A DNA stretch of 64,000 nt from Saccharomycopsis phalli (GCA_020342235.1 CP073218.1:992001-1056000), one strand, 5' to 3'; positions 40,122 through 51,785 are shown, counted from the first letter of the stretch. A program made the numbers and translations. Notes: generated from the letters alone by a model not told the origin.

Positions 40122-40780
40122 ATCCATCTGATTATCTCATAATCATCTCGCCATCTCGCCATCTCGCCATCTTGCCATCTCGCCATCTCGCCATCATCTC
40201 ATTCTTGTAATCCCAACCCCATCCAAAGACCATAGACACACATTCAACCAGGAGTCGCAAACAAACTCCTTGCACATCTCTCATCAAAGAGACCCTCGCG
40301 GCTCTCAACATCAGCATTCCTGTCGTAATCACTGGAACAACTATAAAAAGCTAGGTAGAAAACTACCTAGGACATCTATCGTTTTAAGGACCTTTGGTTT
40401 AGATTCAATCATTCAAAGACGTTTCCTAAAATTCAACCAGCAAGCGAAACAGTTGATAAAATCAAACTGAGCCTGGCACACTACAAACGGGCCGTTGAAA
40501 CAGCGGAAAATTTCCGTCCCAAGCTACACAGAAAAAGATAGCCAAGAATGGCAAGAGCTCATTGACTCCAATGAGATCCGGTTCCCGTCCCATTACACAC
40601 TATACAAGGCTCAATTCGAGTGACTACTAAAAAGTCAACCACTACTTTCAGAAATCCCAGTTGGACCTAAGCAAACTGTCGTGGTTCACAAACACTCAGC
40701 AAGATCAGCCAACTACTCAGCGGCCAACGCTTAGTTTCACATAAAAAGACTTTATTCAACGCAGAGGCTAGCCCAAAGAA
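40122..40780 (+). mobile_element. Decayed internal retroelement sequence
   Basis: It follows the LTR directly after a CATCTCGC array (40139-40195). Composition and short lysine-rich frames suggest former gag-type coding sequence, many times broken. The segment near 40715-40780 recurs at about 1675-1760. Confidence 0.4.
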
Positions 40781-40972
40781 CGAGCACTGTAGCTTTTGTA
40801 GCATGCTGTAAAGACAAGAAATATATCAGACCAACATATATGAGTTATCTGATTTTGCCGAGTGCGTGTTTGGGCCAACTAGGGAAAACAATAGCTTTTA
40901 TTTTTAGTAGTCACTTGTACTGGGACAGGAGACAGATCTTGGAGTCAATGAGCTCTTGCCATTCTTGACAGG

Positions 40973-41350
40973 AATAATAATATTTATTTTTGGATTTAGC
41001 TATATAGTGTCTAGAATTGAACTCAAGTTAAACAGATTTGTCAATCCCAGTACTTGAGGTTGTGTAAACCTGGTGCCCTTGCCAAGTTTCCGAATCTCGC
41101 CATGTGCTATAGAATATTCCAACGCGTTCTGGTAAAACAATACAAGTTTATGGACTGGTTGGCAAACGTTTATGAAGCATTTTGCGTATTCCATGTGTGG
41201 AATCTAGCATTTCATCAATGCGTGATAGAATTCGGGCTAGAGCTCGGGACAATTGAGATTATGTACAATGTGTATTTGTCCAATCTGTTGCACTTTGGGC
41301 CATCATTGTCAAATAGTTTGAGCAACGAGCCTTCTGTGGCTTTTTCTGCT
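40973..41350. repeat. Dispersed repeat family copy
   Basis: It aligns by eye, in inverse orientation, with 48130-48540 over several segments (GACTGGTTGGCAAACG, GTATTCCATGTGTGGAATCT, AAATAGTTTGAGCAA). Other partial copies are near 1675-2170, 8465-8950, 35758-36180, 46190-46500 and 54290-54400. Probably a long LTR or a non-coding retroelement part, old and diverged. Confidence 0.5.
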
Positions 41351-41441
41351 GAGTAGCTGTGATGCCAAACTGAGGATTGCGTTGGGTCCTGCAAGAGCCT
41401 CCGTAAGGAGAGGAACAATTATAGAAGGCCTGGTAGAAAAC

Positions 41442-41783
41442 TGTCGTAGTTTATAGGTGTACCCTGAATAGACATAGAATTACAGCAAACTATAAACTAC
41501 TTAATTGTTTGTTTTGTTCCTTTAGGATTTGGATAACCGGGCTGGGTTGTGTTAGATAAAGCTATCCAGCTGAATTTGTCTTGTGATCGTTATGTTTGTA
41601 GCGAAATGTCGGCCTTCTTATAGAGAATGCCGATCCTCCTAGGATGTTGTTGTCCTTTAATCAGATGGTGGTTACCATTGATCGGCGGACGCACTACTGT
41701 ATTCTGTGGCTGAGTCCGGTAAGCTGCTCCGAACTCCTCCTGGAATACTGGACCTATTCTGGAGTGGTTAGTTAACCACGACA
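41442..41783 (-). mobile_element. 342-bp solo LTR with target duplication (copy 1)
   Basis: Read on the minus strand it starts TGTCGTGGTTAAC and ends ACTACGACA. The flanks are the 5-bp direct repeat AAAAC (41437-41441 and 41784-41788). It is nearly identical to 50473-50814, which has the same length. A solo fossil without coding part; likely young given the high identity and intact duplication. Confidence 0.85.
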
Positions 41784-42521
41784 AAAACTATGTGGACATT
41801 TATCGAATAAAGGATCTCTGATTATAATCAATTATTTACTTTTAAGGAACAACAAGATGTATAGGTTTATAGCAAGAGCTTTATAGTGGTTAAACAGCTG
41901 TACGTTTATAAACTCTGACTGGTTGGTTCAGGGTCCAAGCAAAGAAACTTGACGTGCATGAGGATTTTATTGGTGGACTAGCGAATTGTAGATACACCTA
42001 TATATCAAGCCTTGTCATACTGACTACGACCAACCACGGACCATCTAGTTGGCCATAGAAAGCCGCACATTTACTTGTTTGCCGGCAAATATGCTATAAA
42101 GCAATTTACCAAAAGCAGATGATTGCAATACCAGTGTGGAGGCAATACGCCTGGAATTACAGGTGAGGTACCAGAAACACCAAATCTGAAAGGTGTATGA
42201 AACAAGTATTGAAAACAAGTATAAAATTGATACATGTATAAATTGAAAACAAGTATAAAATTGATACATGTATAAATTGATAACATGTATAAATTGATAG
42301 CATGTATAAATTAATCACATGTATGAAGTATGCATAAACAAATTGATATAAACATGTATTGAAAACCAATTGATATAAGCATGTATTGAAACATGTATTA
42401 TATAAACAAGTATTGAAACCAGCATTGAAACAAGTATTGAAAACACCATGTAATATATATACATGTTCAACATGCTAACATGCAAACACGCTATACATGT
42501 CCAACACATACACTACAACAC

Positions 42522-44453
42522 TTAATAGACTCTCTTCCCTGGAGGAACAGTCTTGCACTCGTTGGCGTCCAAGGTGTGGCTGATGACGTTTCTGTAGTCC
42601 AACTTGACGTCATCACCATTGTCCTTTTGCCACGACAAGGTGTGCTTCATCCAGTTCTCGTCGTCTCTCTCCGGGTAGTCCTCGCGCGCATGCGCACCAC
42701 GTGACTCTTTCCGGGCGGCAGCCGACACCGCAGTCTGCTTGGCGCACGTGAGCAAGTTTTGCAACTCCAACGTCTCCACCAAGTCGCTGTTCCAGATCAT
42801 CGACCGGTCGGTTGTGCCGACGTCCTTGAAGCTCGCGTCAATCTCCGTGATCTTCTCCACACCCTCGTCCAAACTCTCCTGCACACGGAACACAGACACG
42901 TCTCTCTGCATGGTCTTTTGCATGTTGGTGCGGATCTCAAACGTTGGTTTTGGTCCACTGGCGTTGCGCACCTTGTCCAACCGCTCAATCGACTCTTTGC
43001 CCAACTCCGCATCGAGAACCTTGTGTGGGGTACCTGGAGTCAACGAGTCGCGAACAGTGTGGGAAACTGCGCGGCCAAACACCACCAAATCAAGCAACGA
43101 GTTGGCACCTAACCGGTTGGCTCCATGGACAGACACACAGGCGGCTTCACCACAGGCAAGCAACCCAGGAACGACCTTATCGTTACCATTTTCGTCCAAG
43201 GTCAACACCTCACCGGTCCATTTTGTTGGAATTCCGCCCATGTTGTAGTGGACTGTTGGCAAGATTGGAATTGGTTCCTTGGTGACGTCAACACCGGCGA
43301 AAATCGACGCGGTCTGCGAGATACCCGGCAAACGCTCCTGCAACACTGCAGGAGGCAAGTGCGACAATTGTAACAACATGTGGTCCTTCTCCGGTCCGAC
43401 TCCACGCCCAGCCCGGATCTCCATGGTAATGGCACGTGATACAACATCACGTGACGCCAAATCCTTGGCGGTTGGGGCGTATCTTTCCATGAATCGCTCG
43501 CCCTCGGAGTTGAGCAAGAAGCCACCTTCACCACGTGCACCTTCGGTGATCAAGCACCCAGAGCCGTAGATTCCCGATGGGTGGAACTGCACAAACTCCA
43601 AGTCCTGGAGCGGCAAGCCGGCACGTGATACCATGGCATACCCGTCACCGGTACAAGTGTGCGCCGAGGTGCAGGAGAAGTATGCACGGCCATATCCTCC
43701 AGTAGCAATCACGGTCTTGTGAGCGCGGAACCGGTGCAAAGTACCATCCTCCTGGTTGTAGGCGATGACACCGACACACTCGCCATTCTCCATGAGCAAG
43801 TCCAACGCAAAGAACTCAATGAAAAAGTGGGTGTCGTGACGCAACGACTGGCCATAAAGAGTATGCAACAATGCATGTCCAGTCCGATCGGCTACCGCAC
43901 ACGTCCGGTACGCTTGACCCCCGTGACCGTAGTCACGTGACTGTCCGCCGAAGGCCCGCTGGTAGATGCGTCCTTGGTCGGTTCTGGAAAATGGCACACC
44001 AAAGTGTTCAAGCTCGTAGATCGACTGAGGAGCTTCTCTGGTCATGTAGTGGATCGCGTCCTGGTCCCCCAACCAGTCAGACCCCTTGACCGTGTCGTAC
44101 ATGTGCCAATGCCAGTCGTCAGGGTGCATGTTGCCCAAGGCGGCATTGATGCCTCCTTGTGCGGCCACAGTGTGCGATCTCGTGGGAAAAAGCTTCGATA
44201 TACATGCAGTCTTGTACCCCTCGACCGCCAAGCCAAACGCAGCACGAAGCCCAGCGCCTCCGGCTCCAATCACCACACAATCGTACTCGTGGTCCACCAC
44301 ATGGTACTTGTCTCGCACCGCAGCTCCAGGGTTTGTTTTCCCCTGGACAGTTGACCCGTTGGTGATGATCTGGCTGGCCACGGCCGTCCGATGGAACAAT
44401 CTCTTTGTCTGTAACACGCGACTTCGCAATGCAACGTTGCGGATGTTAATCAT
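42522..44453 (-). CDS. SDH1: Succinate dehydrogenase flavoprotein subunit, mitochondrial
   Basis: Catalytic subunit of respiratory complex II: it oxidises succinate to fumarate with covalently bound FAD and passes electrons to the iron-sulfur subunit. 643 aa. The first 40 residues are basic and hydroxylated, a mitochondrial presequence. The FAD-binding GAGGAG lies at residues 63-68. [17 protein letters not shown] places the FAD-linked His at residue 94. [21 protein letters not shown] and the C-terminal MKHTLSW...V.LDYR segments are standard SDHA. The length matches yeast Sdh1 (640 aa). I found no in-frame CTG codon in the whole gene. CACGTGG at 44539-44545 lies about 85 nt upstream. Confidence 0.98.
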   Translation of the reverse strand: MINIRNVALRSRVLQTKRLFHRTAVASQIITNGSTVQGKTNPGAAVRDKYHVVDHEYDCVVIGAGGAGLRAAFGLAVEGYKTACISKLFPTRSHTVAAQGGINAALGNMHPDDWHWHMYDTVKGSDWLGDQDAIHYMTREAPQSIYELEHFGVPFSRTDQGRIYQRAFGGQSRDYGHGGQAYRTCAVADRTGHALLHTLYGQSLRHDTHFFIEFFALDLLMENGECVGVIAYNQEDGTLHRFRAHKTVIATGGYGRAYFSCTSAHTCTGDGYAMVSRAGLPLQDLEFVQFHPSGIYGSGCLITEGARGEGGFLLNSEGERFMERYAPTAKDLASRDVVSRAITMEIRAGRGVGPEKDHMLLQLSHLPPAVLQERLPGISQTASIFAGVDVTKEPIPILPTVHYNMGGIPTKWTGEVLTLDENGNDKVVPGLLACGEAACVSVHGANRLGANSLLDLVVFGRAVSHTVRDSLTPGTPHKVLDAELGKESIERLDKVRNASGPKPTFEIRTNMQKTMQRDVSVFRVQESLDEGVEKITEIDASFKDVGTTDRSMIWNSDLVETLELQNLLTCAKQTAVSAAARKESRGAHAREDYPERDDENWMKHTLSWQKDNGDDVKLDYRNVISHTLDANECKTVPPGKRVY

Positions 44454-44959
44454 AATGTGCCAAGTTGTCTAAGCTGGAGAAAAAAAAGCTACCTCGCTCC
44501 CGTGATCTCAGTTTGCCCAGACCCCATTGGCTCGCGGTCACGTGGGAACCACTCCGTTGGCGGATTAGCATCGGGGACGTTCCCATTGGCTGGGAGATGG
44601 TCGGGTAATGGCATTGGACAAATGGTATGTAGGCTAGGTATCGTGATTGGACTTTGCGTCAACTAGCAACGCAATGTAAATGTCAAAGATTCTGCAATAG
44701 AGAAAACTTAAACTGCTAATGAATGTGTCGTGAATAATAACAACATTTAAATTTATAAATGTATTAGCCCGGTGATTATACTTTGCGTCGACTAGTGATG
44801 CTATGTAGTTGTCAAGGACTCGGCAATAGAGAAGACCTGTTGACTGGTGCTTATGAATATGTAAATTAATTGGCATTGCAGGACAGTGAGCTTTTGTCTA
44901 AATCATGTAGATTGTAGAAGAGTAATAGATTTCCTTGTGTTGATATGCCTTGAAAGAAG

Positions 44960-45235
44960 AATTAACAGATGGAAAATACAATTGATCTATTCAACTGAAA
45001 ATACAATTGCCGTGGATTTACTCTGAAAATACAATTGCCGTGGATTTACTCTGAAAATACAATTGCCGTGGATTTACTCTGAAAATACAATTGCCGTGGA
45101 TTTACTCTGAAAATACAATTGATCTATTCAACTGAAAATACAATTGCCGTGGATTTACTCTGAAAATACAATTGATCTATTCAACTGAAAATACAATTGA
45201 TCTATTCAACTGAAAATACAATTACCATGGTCATA
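44960..45235. repeat. Mixed 28-bp and 26-bp minisatellite
   Basis: About nine interspersed units beginning GAAAATACAATT and continuing either GCCGTGGATTTACTCT or GATCTATTCAACT. Two unit types alternate irregularly, implying unequal exchange or conversion. Confidence 0.9.
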
Positions 45236-45589
45236 TATTCAAGGTACACACCTAGCTAACCATTACGCAATAACACAAGCGTCCATTGCTTTGGACCCAG
45301 GACTGATATGGTCAGTCATGTAGAGATTATCCCTTTGCTCGTCTTTTGAAGCAGCTTTTTTGTCAGAAGAGGACTTGTTGATTTGTGGAGTTGGCATTGT
45401 TGATGATGAATAAGTTGGCGTAATCGTCTGTTTTATAGCCGATTTTATAGATTTGATGCATTCAGTTGCCTGCCTAATTGGTACATTACAATGGTGACTC
45501 GAAATATAATTGACCAAGTTTATGGATTGCCCAATCCTCTAGTTGCCTAATTAGTATACTACAATGGAAGATGGAGGTTTAAATTGGGT

Positions 45590-46170
45590 AATTTCAACTA
45601 GACCGAGTGAATATGTAAAGTAACAGACATCAGAGGGGAATGTGTTTTCCTACAACGTGGTGACTCCCCATGGTACAACGACAGCCCTCCTAACGTGCTG
45701 TGCAAAAGGAAACTACCAGTCCACCACACACCAGTAGAATTCTAGTTGATTAGATGCACAATATTCAAACACATTAGATATTTAAAGCAGATTAAATATC
45801 AGCCTCAAATTAGCCAAATTATCAACTCCACCAATGGCCAAGACCAGCGGCCTTTGTCCAACAACGTAAAACAGCCAAGAGCAACAGCTCCACTTACAAA
45901 ATGACACCAAAAACTACGTTCTCGGAGTCAATACCGGATTCCCGCTTCACCTCGTCGAACATTGCGTGCATCACGTCGACACGGTTAGACTTGCCAAAGA
46001 ACTCGTGGAGCAAATGGCAAACTGCCAGTGCAGCACGAGTAGAATCATAGAAGTTTACACTTTGCCTTACCTGACAAGAGGCGGGTATGTTTGGTGTTCC
46101 TTTGCAGTATTCTTGAGCTCAAAAGGCCAAGTGTGCTGGGTAGGTAAAGTCGTGGAGGATGGATGGCGCG
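45590..46170. repeat. Dispersed repeat family copies
   Basis: Segments such as GCCCTCCTAACGTGCTGTGC, GAGTAGAATCATAGAAG and CTTTGCCTTACCTGACAAGA match 35330-35720 and 36560-36760. One piece matches 35905-35945 in inverse orientation. Ends are unclear. Confidence 0.45.
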
Positions 46171-46969
46171 ATGATGTGTTTGTTAATTAATAATATTTAT
46201 TTTGTATTTAGATATATTTTCACTCAGGAACATTCTGAGGCAGCATTGCTGTTGAAGAAAACCCTTTGTCAACCCTCATTTGGTTGCTTGGGATTAAAAA
46301 CTTCAATGGGGGCAGTCATATTGTTGGTGCTTAGTGCTTGTGGTGATTGTGTAAGAAGCCTGGTCACTCTTGTTGTCGAATGTGACCGCTGAATCTCATC
46401 ATGTGTTGGAGGAATCGTATTCCAACACGTTCTGGTAGAACTCAATGAGTTGGCGGACGCTTGTATTGTTGCTTATTTGTATTGGCTGTGTAAGGTATGT
46501 TATAATAGTATGCTATAATAATATGTTATAATATGTTCATTACTTCTACAACCATACTACTCTCCCCTGGGTGTCATTGATATTTCACTGTCCAAAAACA
46601 AAAAACGGCATCGCAAAATCTTGAGCCAAGCGAAACCCCATTGGGATGAAAGCTTTTGTCTTGATAAATAACGGTTAAAGAGCAATGTCCCTGAAGTAGC
46701 TATAGTCTCGCCCTAGGACTGCCTACCGCCCTTGTGATCAGGGAAGTATACCGACAATGATTTCTTGACCCGCTAAATTGTAAACTTCTAGTTGTCCAAG
46801 GTGAATGAGTAGAGTAAATGGTAATAAAAACGCAGGGATTTAGTTTAAGGTGAACTAGAAGTTATTTTACAACTACTATAATTTGCAAATTCTATCTACA
46901 CATCATTTGAAATTCCGTCTATTTGAATTAATATGCAATACTAACCAGCAGTACTGCATCTTTATTAAC

Positions 46970-47287
46970 TTAGTTACCTTGAGTGGCTTCTGTGGCTTGT
47001 GGGTCTTGAGCAGCATTAGAAGCTTCATCATCTTGCAGTCCCAGGCCGGAGCCACTAAATAAAGAAGTAAATATACCGATAACATCATCAAAAAGGCCAG
47101 CGGCCTTCCCAGCTTTGTGAACTTTTGATCCGAAACTCTTTTGTTGGACATTCTCAGCGTCACCGGAAATATCAGTCCCATTGGATATTTGGCCATTGGA
47201 AGTTGGCAAAGTACCAGCCTCGTTTATTGGAGCGGCAATCACAGCTAAAGCAATGGAAGAAATCGTAAAGAGAGTTTGAAATTGCAT
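46970..47287 (-). CDS. Small secreted protein of the MQFQTLFT family, copy 1
   Basis: 105 aa. It has an N-terminal signal peptide (MQFQTLFT, hydrophobic to about Ala19) with likely cleavage after an Ala-Ala near residue 19. The mature part is polar and Asn/Asp/Gln-rich, with a central segment (about residues 53-83) that could form an amphipathic helix and contains Lys-rich then Phe/Ile/Leu-rich stretches. No cysteine and no dibasic processing site was seen. The signal peptide and the sequence around the ATG match the gene at 54586-54771, and both have GCTTTTATA (TATAAAAGC on the sense strand) upstream. Function unknown. Secretion is the only supported property. Confidence 0.6.
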   Translation of the reverse strand: MQFQTLFTISSIALAVIAAPINEAGTLPTSNGQISNGTDISGDAENVQQKSFGSKVHKAGKAAGLFDDVIGIFTSLFSGSGLGLQDDEASNAAQDPQATEATQGN

Positions 47288-47337
47288 TTTATGTTTGTGT
47301 TGTAATTGTAATGATGATAATTCATAAAATCAAGTCT

Positions 47338-47346
47338 GCTTTTATA
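47338..47346 (-). promoter_or_regulatory. TATA element of small secreted protein gene 1
   Basis: GCTTTTATA on the plus strand (sense TATAAAAGC), 51 nt from the ATG. It is repeated identically at 54809-54817 before the paralogue. Confidence 0.55.
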
Positions 47347-48129
47347 TCTCAATCATCTGGAATCTTTGTTTCTTACTCAGTCGAATTGTCTGTGGTAACT
47401 CAACCTTACAAAGTGGTACCAACGAGATATTATTTAATCAAGATATTACCATCAAAACAAATATTTGACATGACTCGTTCCCAAATGTTTGTCATGACAA
47501 ATGTCTCACATTACACCATTTTGAAAATGCGTCTGCATATGTCTCAGAGATTTGTTTGATGTCGCAATATGCGGTAAAATTTATCTTGGAAAGGTAAATT
47601 GCAGCAGGCCGATTTAAGATGCTTGAAAATAAACTAGGCAGATAGTTTTAGTATTCATAAAGTAGCACATGGCTGTATAGTATGAAGCAGTGGGTTTGGA
47701 ACTTTAAAACGTATGCGACTTGTTGTTGAGACGCTACCAAGACGTGGAAAGTGTAGTTGTGCGAATTTGGAGTAATATGAAACCAGTGCTGTACGTTAAT
47801 TATGGATATGTGATATTTTTGGACTATAATAGGTGCCCGAAAATGATCAATTGTCCAAAAAGATGAGTAGCGTATCTACCGCTTTCAGTAAAGAGACATA
47901 TTTGATTATACTGGTATTTGGATAGGTACTTGTATTACACAGGCACTTGTATTCCCAGTAAATTGTATCTTGATGCTAAACTTTCCCTGAGAATTGACTA
48001 ATTGGCTTACAATATTTTGCCCTATGCTTTGAAAAGAGGATCCTCTGTCGATATAAGTGCTACATTTCTGGATCTAGGTGTCAAGGAAATAGCCAGATGC
48101 CAAGGAAATTGGCAGAGGCAAAGAGGCAA

Positions 48130-48540
48130 TTCTGATGGACGACAGGCTGATCAAGCTATTTGGTAATGACGGGGCTTCAAACGAAATGAACAAATTCCAT
48201 CCATACGATTTCCATTATGATCTCTATCCAAAGATCTTAGCTCATATTCTATCGGGCATTGATGAAATTCTAGACTCCACTCATGGAATACACAACACGC
48301 CTGAAAAGCGTTTGCCAATCAGTCCATAAGCTTGGCAAGGGTTCCTGGCTTATACAACCTCAACTACTACTAATTGCCAGCCTGTTCAAATTGAGTTTAA
48401 TCCCAACTATTTGAGAGCTGATGAAGTTTCCTTCAACAGATGCCCCAGGACTTTCTTGAGTGAAAATATATTCGTCGAATAACCGCAATGCCGGATAAAA
48501 TATATAGTTGAGTACAAAAATAAATATTAATAGATATCAC
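48130..48540. repeat. Dispersed repeat family copy (inverse)
   Basis: Homologous by eye, in inverse orientation, to 40973-41350, and in its last 120 bp to 8817-8950 and 54297-54390 (TATTCGACGAATATATT-type core). Confidence 0.5.
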
Positions 48541-48913
48541 ATCTGTTTCACAGTTTGGTGAATTGGCAAGGCTAGAAACATCTCTAGGGCACGGCAACGA
48601 TTTAAGAGCATGCTCGGCATGATGAGCAAAAAGATTTACGGTAATATGAACAATATAAATATACTATTAAACAGATTAATATAATGATTAGTAGTGGACA
48701 CCGAGAATATTGTAGAAATTATACTGAATGGAGACAGGAATACTGAGTGAAGACAAGAATACTGAATCAGAATGGACATCAAACGAGCAAAGCATCAAGT
48801 CACGGCAGAACGGCAAATTACATCGTGATAGCACGGCAATGTACTCGAGTCTATTCATGGATATCATAAAAAATATAAACTCACAGAATCCGCACGTATT
48901 CTTATCTTGATCA

Positions 48914-49954
48914 ATGAACGCCTCAACCATCTTTAATGTGCTTTTAGCTTTGCTCCTTTTGGAATTCAGCCAAGCTGCTTCCAATAAAAATCCACAAAAC
49001 AGTGTCAACTCTGAAACCAACCGGGCAATTGAAAAAGCTAATCAGCTCCTTTCTGGCGTCGATGCATTTGACTTGAGTTCTTGTCCTGTCAATAGAAGAG
49101 AAGATGCTGAACCCGACTGCCTCAAGGAGGAGAAACTCAAATTGGTTTTTGCCTACAGCTACGAACGCCTCACGAATGCGGTGATAATCCAGGGATTGTG
49201 GCCTGATGGAAGTCTGTCACCGGAACCAAGAGAATCGAAACTCAGACTCGCTGAGAGTAATATCGACCCTAAGTTCTTCCAACAACCTTGGATTTTAAAC
49301 AGCTGGCCCTCGGAAAAAGGCCGGAACTTACCATTGACGGAAGCAATGAAGTACTCATTTTCATTCACGTCCCTTAACCAAAAGTGCTACCAGGTTCAAG
49401 ACTCGATGCCATCGACATCGGTTTACTGGCAGTTGAAGAAGATTCTCGGTAATCGGAAACTCGACCGTGAAAAGTTAAAAAACAGTGAGCCGTACAAGAA
49501 GTTTGCTAAAATGTCAAAAGATGCCAAACGTGACGCTATAGAAAACAAGGCTTACATGGACTATATCACTACAACTAGGAGATTGCTACTCTTTCCGCCC
49601 GTTGGTGTCTCTCCAGTAAAAAATATTGTCAGAGCCCTTAATAGGCAAAAAAAGTGTTCTCAAAAACAGCTTAGAAAAATGTTGGAGAAAGAACTCCCAA
49701 ATGTGAATGTCAAGGGAACAATTGTCAAAGAAGCAGATGGAAAGGATTATTGTCACCTTAAATATATTGATTTTTACATTGATCTTAAACTCCAAGGTGA
49801 TTTAGTGGACAGCAAATATGAAATTACCCAATCTAACAAAGTTAATTTTCCAAATACATCGTCTGATGAACAAGATTGCTCGCCATATCTTAAACTGTCA
49901 GAAAATTTACAATTCTATTTTCCATCCGAGGATAGAAAATACACAATTTTGTGA
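48914..49954 (+). CDS. Secreted RNase T2-like protein (copy 2)
   Basis: 346 aa, the same length as the paralogue at 97-1137, with a similar signal peptide (core LLALLLLEF, cleavage near Ala21-Ala22). The first RNase T2 segment reads QGLWPDG (residues 93-99), closer to the family consensus HGLWPDG than copy 1 except that the catalytic His position is Gln. It is followed by FFQQPWILNSWPS, which resembles the LxxYWPS segment before the second catalytic motif, but HEW.KHG itself is not recognisable. Five Cys positions agree with copy 1. The protein is likely secreted and probably not an active ribonuclease. The promoter from about -75 matches copy 1, including CATGGATA and TATAAA. The fold assignment is by motif only. 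Confidence 0.6.
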   Translation: MNASTIFNVLLALLLLEFSQAASNKNPQNSVNSETNRAIEKANQLLSGVDAFDLSSCPVNRREDAEPDCLKEEKLKLVFAYSYERLTNAVIIQGLWPDGSLSPEPRESKLRLAESNIDPKFFQQPWILNSWPSEKGRNLPLTEAMKYSFSFTSLNQKCYQVQDSMPSTSVYWQLKKILGNRKLDREKLKNSEPYKKFAKMSKDAKRDAIENKAYMDYITTTRRLLLFPPVGVSPVKNIVRALNRQKKCSQKQLRKMLEKELPNVNVKGTIVKEADGKDYCHLKYIDFYIDLKLQGDLVDSKYEITQSNKVNFPNTSSDEQDCSPYLKLSENLQFYFPSEDRKYTIL

Positions 49955-50089
49955 AAACACAGTTGATCTGTTGAGGTTGAGAACCACAAGTAAGACACCT
50001 ATAACGGAGAAGCAATTCTACGTTGTAATGTACTCACTGAGTAAGACAACTAAGCGGTTATGCTGTTGTAATAACCAGTGAAACTCATA

Positions 50090-50300
50090 ACAATAGGATC
50101 TTATAAGGGAATATTATCTCCTACAAAGAGAGGATATTTCCGTAGTTCAAAAAAACAACTAAATCAATCCAATCATCACTACCGTTCCGATTATTCACTT
50201 ATAAAGGAACAAAAACTCATCTATAATTAACTAAATATCTGAGTATAAGTTTGTAACGATGTCACACTCATTGGACGAGGATATAGACATCGACATGATC
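50090..50300 (-). mobile_element. LTR relic, GTTACAAACTTATACTC family
   Basis: Its reverse complement matches 59150-59345 closely (ACATCGTTACAAACTTATAC, AATAATCGGAACGGTAGTGA). A solo fragment, ends not defined, no coding part. Confidence 0.55.
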
Positions 50301-50409
50301 CAAGGTTGGTGGAGAATCTTAGCTGGTCTAGATTAAAAAGAATGATTGATATTGTTTGCCTCCTCTTTGTAGACAGAAGTAGGACGATTTTAGGATTCGG
50401 TACGACATG

Positions 50410-50960
50410 GAGAAATGTAGTGAAACTCATGATAATAGAAACTCATGAGGGGATATCTATCCTATAAAGGGGGGTCGTAGTTTATAGGTGTACCTTGAAT
50501 AGACATAGAATTACAGCAAACTATAAACTACTTAATTGTTTGTTTTGTTCCTTTAGGATTTGGATAACCGGACTGGGTTGTGCTAGATATAGATATCCAG
50601 CTGAATTTGTCTTGTGATCGTTATGTTTGCAGCGAAATGTCGGCCTTCTTATAGAGAACGCCGATCCTCTTTAAGAGGTTGTTGTCCTTTAATCAGATGG
50701 TGGTTACCATTGATTGGCGGACGCGCTACTGTATTCTGTGGCTGAGTTCGGTAAGCTACTCCGAACTCCTCCTTGAATACTGGACCTATTCTGCAGTGGT
50801 TGTTAACCACGACAAGGGGTGATATTTTGATAGTTGAGAAAGTAAAGAAATTCAATTAATCATCACCACCGTTTTGATTATTCAATTACAAAGAACAATG
50901 CTCGTTTATTGAGTAAAAATCTGAGATATGTTTGTAGCGATGGCACCCTCTAGGCGATTG
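50410..50960 (-). mobile_element. LTR relic interrupted by a second LTR
   Basis: The two flanks (about 50410-50472 and 50820-50960) together resemble the relic at 50090-50300. The 342-bp solo LTR sits inside it, so this relic is the older insertion. Confidence 0.5.
50473..50814 (-). mobile_element. 342-bp solo LTR with target duplication (copy 2)
   Basis: The same length as, and near identical to, 41442-41783. It is flanked by the 5-bp direct repeat AGGGG (50468-50472 and 50815-50819). It is nested in an older LTR relic. A solo fossil without coding part; young. Confidence 0.85.
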
Positions 50961-51539
50961 ACGTTGATAGAAGGGTATTTAGCTTATCAAAGCAAATGAT
51001 TTAGAGTTTGTAGTTTAGATTGTCGTTACTGATCTGAGTAGACAAATGCAGATTTGCAGTCTTCTTTATGGCGGTATAATTGATGAATCAATTCAACAGG
51101 AGGATGTCTGTCTTGTAAATTGATTTGAACTACTTGGAAAGTTGATGTATTTTCTCATTAAAGGACCTGTTATATCCACCATGCAAGTTCAATTGGGCAA
51201 TGTATTTTTTATGGTCCAGTCAGAGTAGGCATGTACACCATTCTGAGAATGATATGGAGCGATATTCTCCACTGAGATATTTCTACAATGGTTGGTGAAA
51301 GTTTCAAATATTGAAATAATGAGGCAGATTAAAATGACAATGGTTTGTAGCGTCTGTTTGTAGACATTGAATGTATCTGGATGAATTTTTGTAGTCCATT
51401 TAGCCGTGTATGGTGACTTCTAATTGCCTTTGGTATTGCAATTTCGCACTCGTCAGTCTTGAATGAGAATTTGCAATTATTCTACAATGATTATATTGAT
51501 ATCATTACATTGTAACTTATATGCACTTGTCACTGCCTT

Positions 51540-51785
51540 TTTGCTTCCTCCTTTTTGCTTTCTTTTGCTTTCTTTTGCTTTCTTTTGCTTTCTTTTGCTT
51601 TCTTTTGTTTCCTTTTGCTTCCTTTTGCTTTCTTTTGTTTCTTTTTGTTTCCTTTTGTTTCCTTTTGTTTCCTTTTGTTTCCTTTTGTTTCCTTTTGCTT
51701 TCTTTTGTTTCCTTTTGCTTCCTTTTGTTTCCTTTTGTTTCCTTTTGTTTCCTTTTGTTTCCTTTTGCTTCCTTTTGTTTCCTCC
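51540..51785. repeat. 10-bp TTTTGTTTCC minisatellite
   Basis: About 24 units of TTTTG followed by CTTTC, TTTCC or CTTCC. On the EXO70 strand it is a purine-only tract starting about 14 nt after the stop codon, so it probably lies in the 3' UTR. Long open frames across it are low complexity and rejected. Confidence 0.95.

Larger units (their letters stand above)
39582..42521. other. Intergenic region with LTR relics between CDC14 and SDH1
   Basis: It holds the LTR at 39756-40121, decayed element sequence to about 40780, a dispersed repeat at 40973-41350, a 342-bp solo LTR (41442-41783) next to an older LTR fragment (41789-41890), and an AT-rich array at 42190-42450. No host gene is recognised. 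Confidence 0.6.
44454..46969. other. Intergenic region with 28-bp minisatellite and dispersed repeats
   Basis: 44960-45235 is the minisatellite. Dispersed-repeat sequence lies at about 44640-44935, 45590-45760, 45850-46170 and 46190-46500. A minus-strand frame at 45263-45517 lacks an ATG near its start and is not called. No confident gene. Confidence 0.6.
47288..48913. other. Intergenic region upstream of the second RNase T2-like gene
   Basis: 47338-47346 is the TATA element of the small secreted protein gene. 48130-48540 is an inverse copy of the dispersed family seen at 40973-41350; a frame at 48135-48329 within it is not considered a gene. 48840-48913 is the promoter shared with the RNase T2-like gene at 97-1137. 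Confidence 0.55.

Noticed and set aside
45263-45517. 84-codon minus-strand frame
   Set aside because: Begins at TTG and lies beside a minisatellite; no conserved feature.
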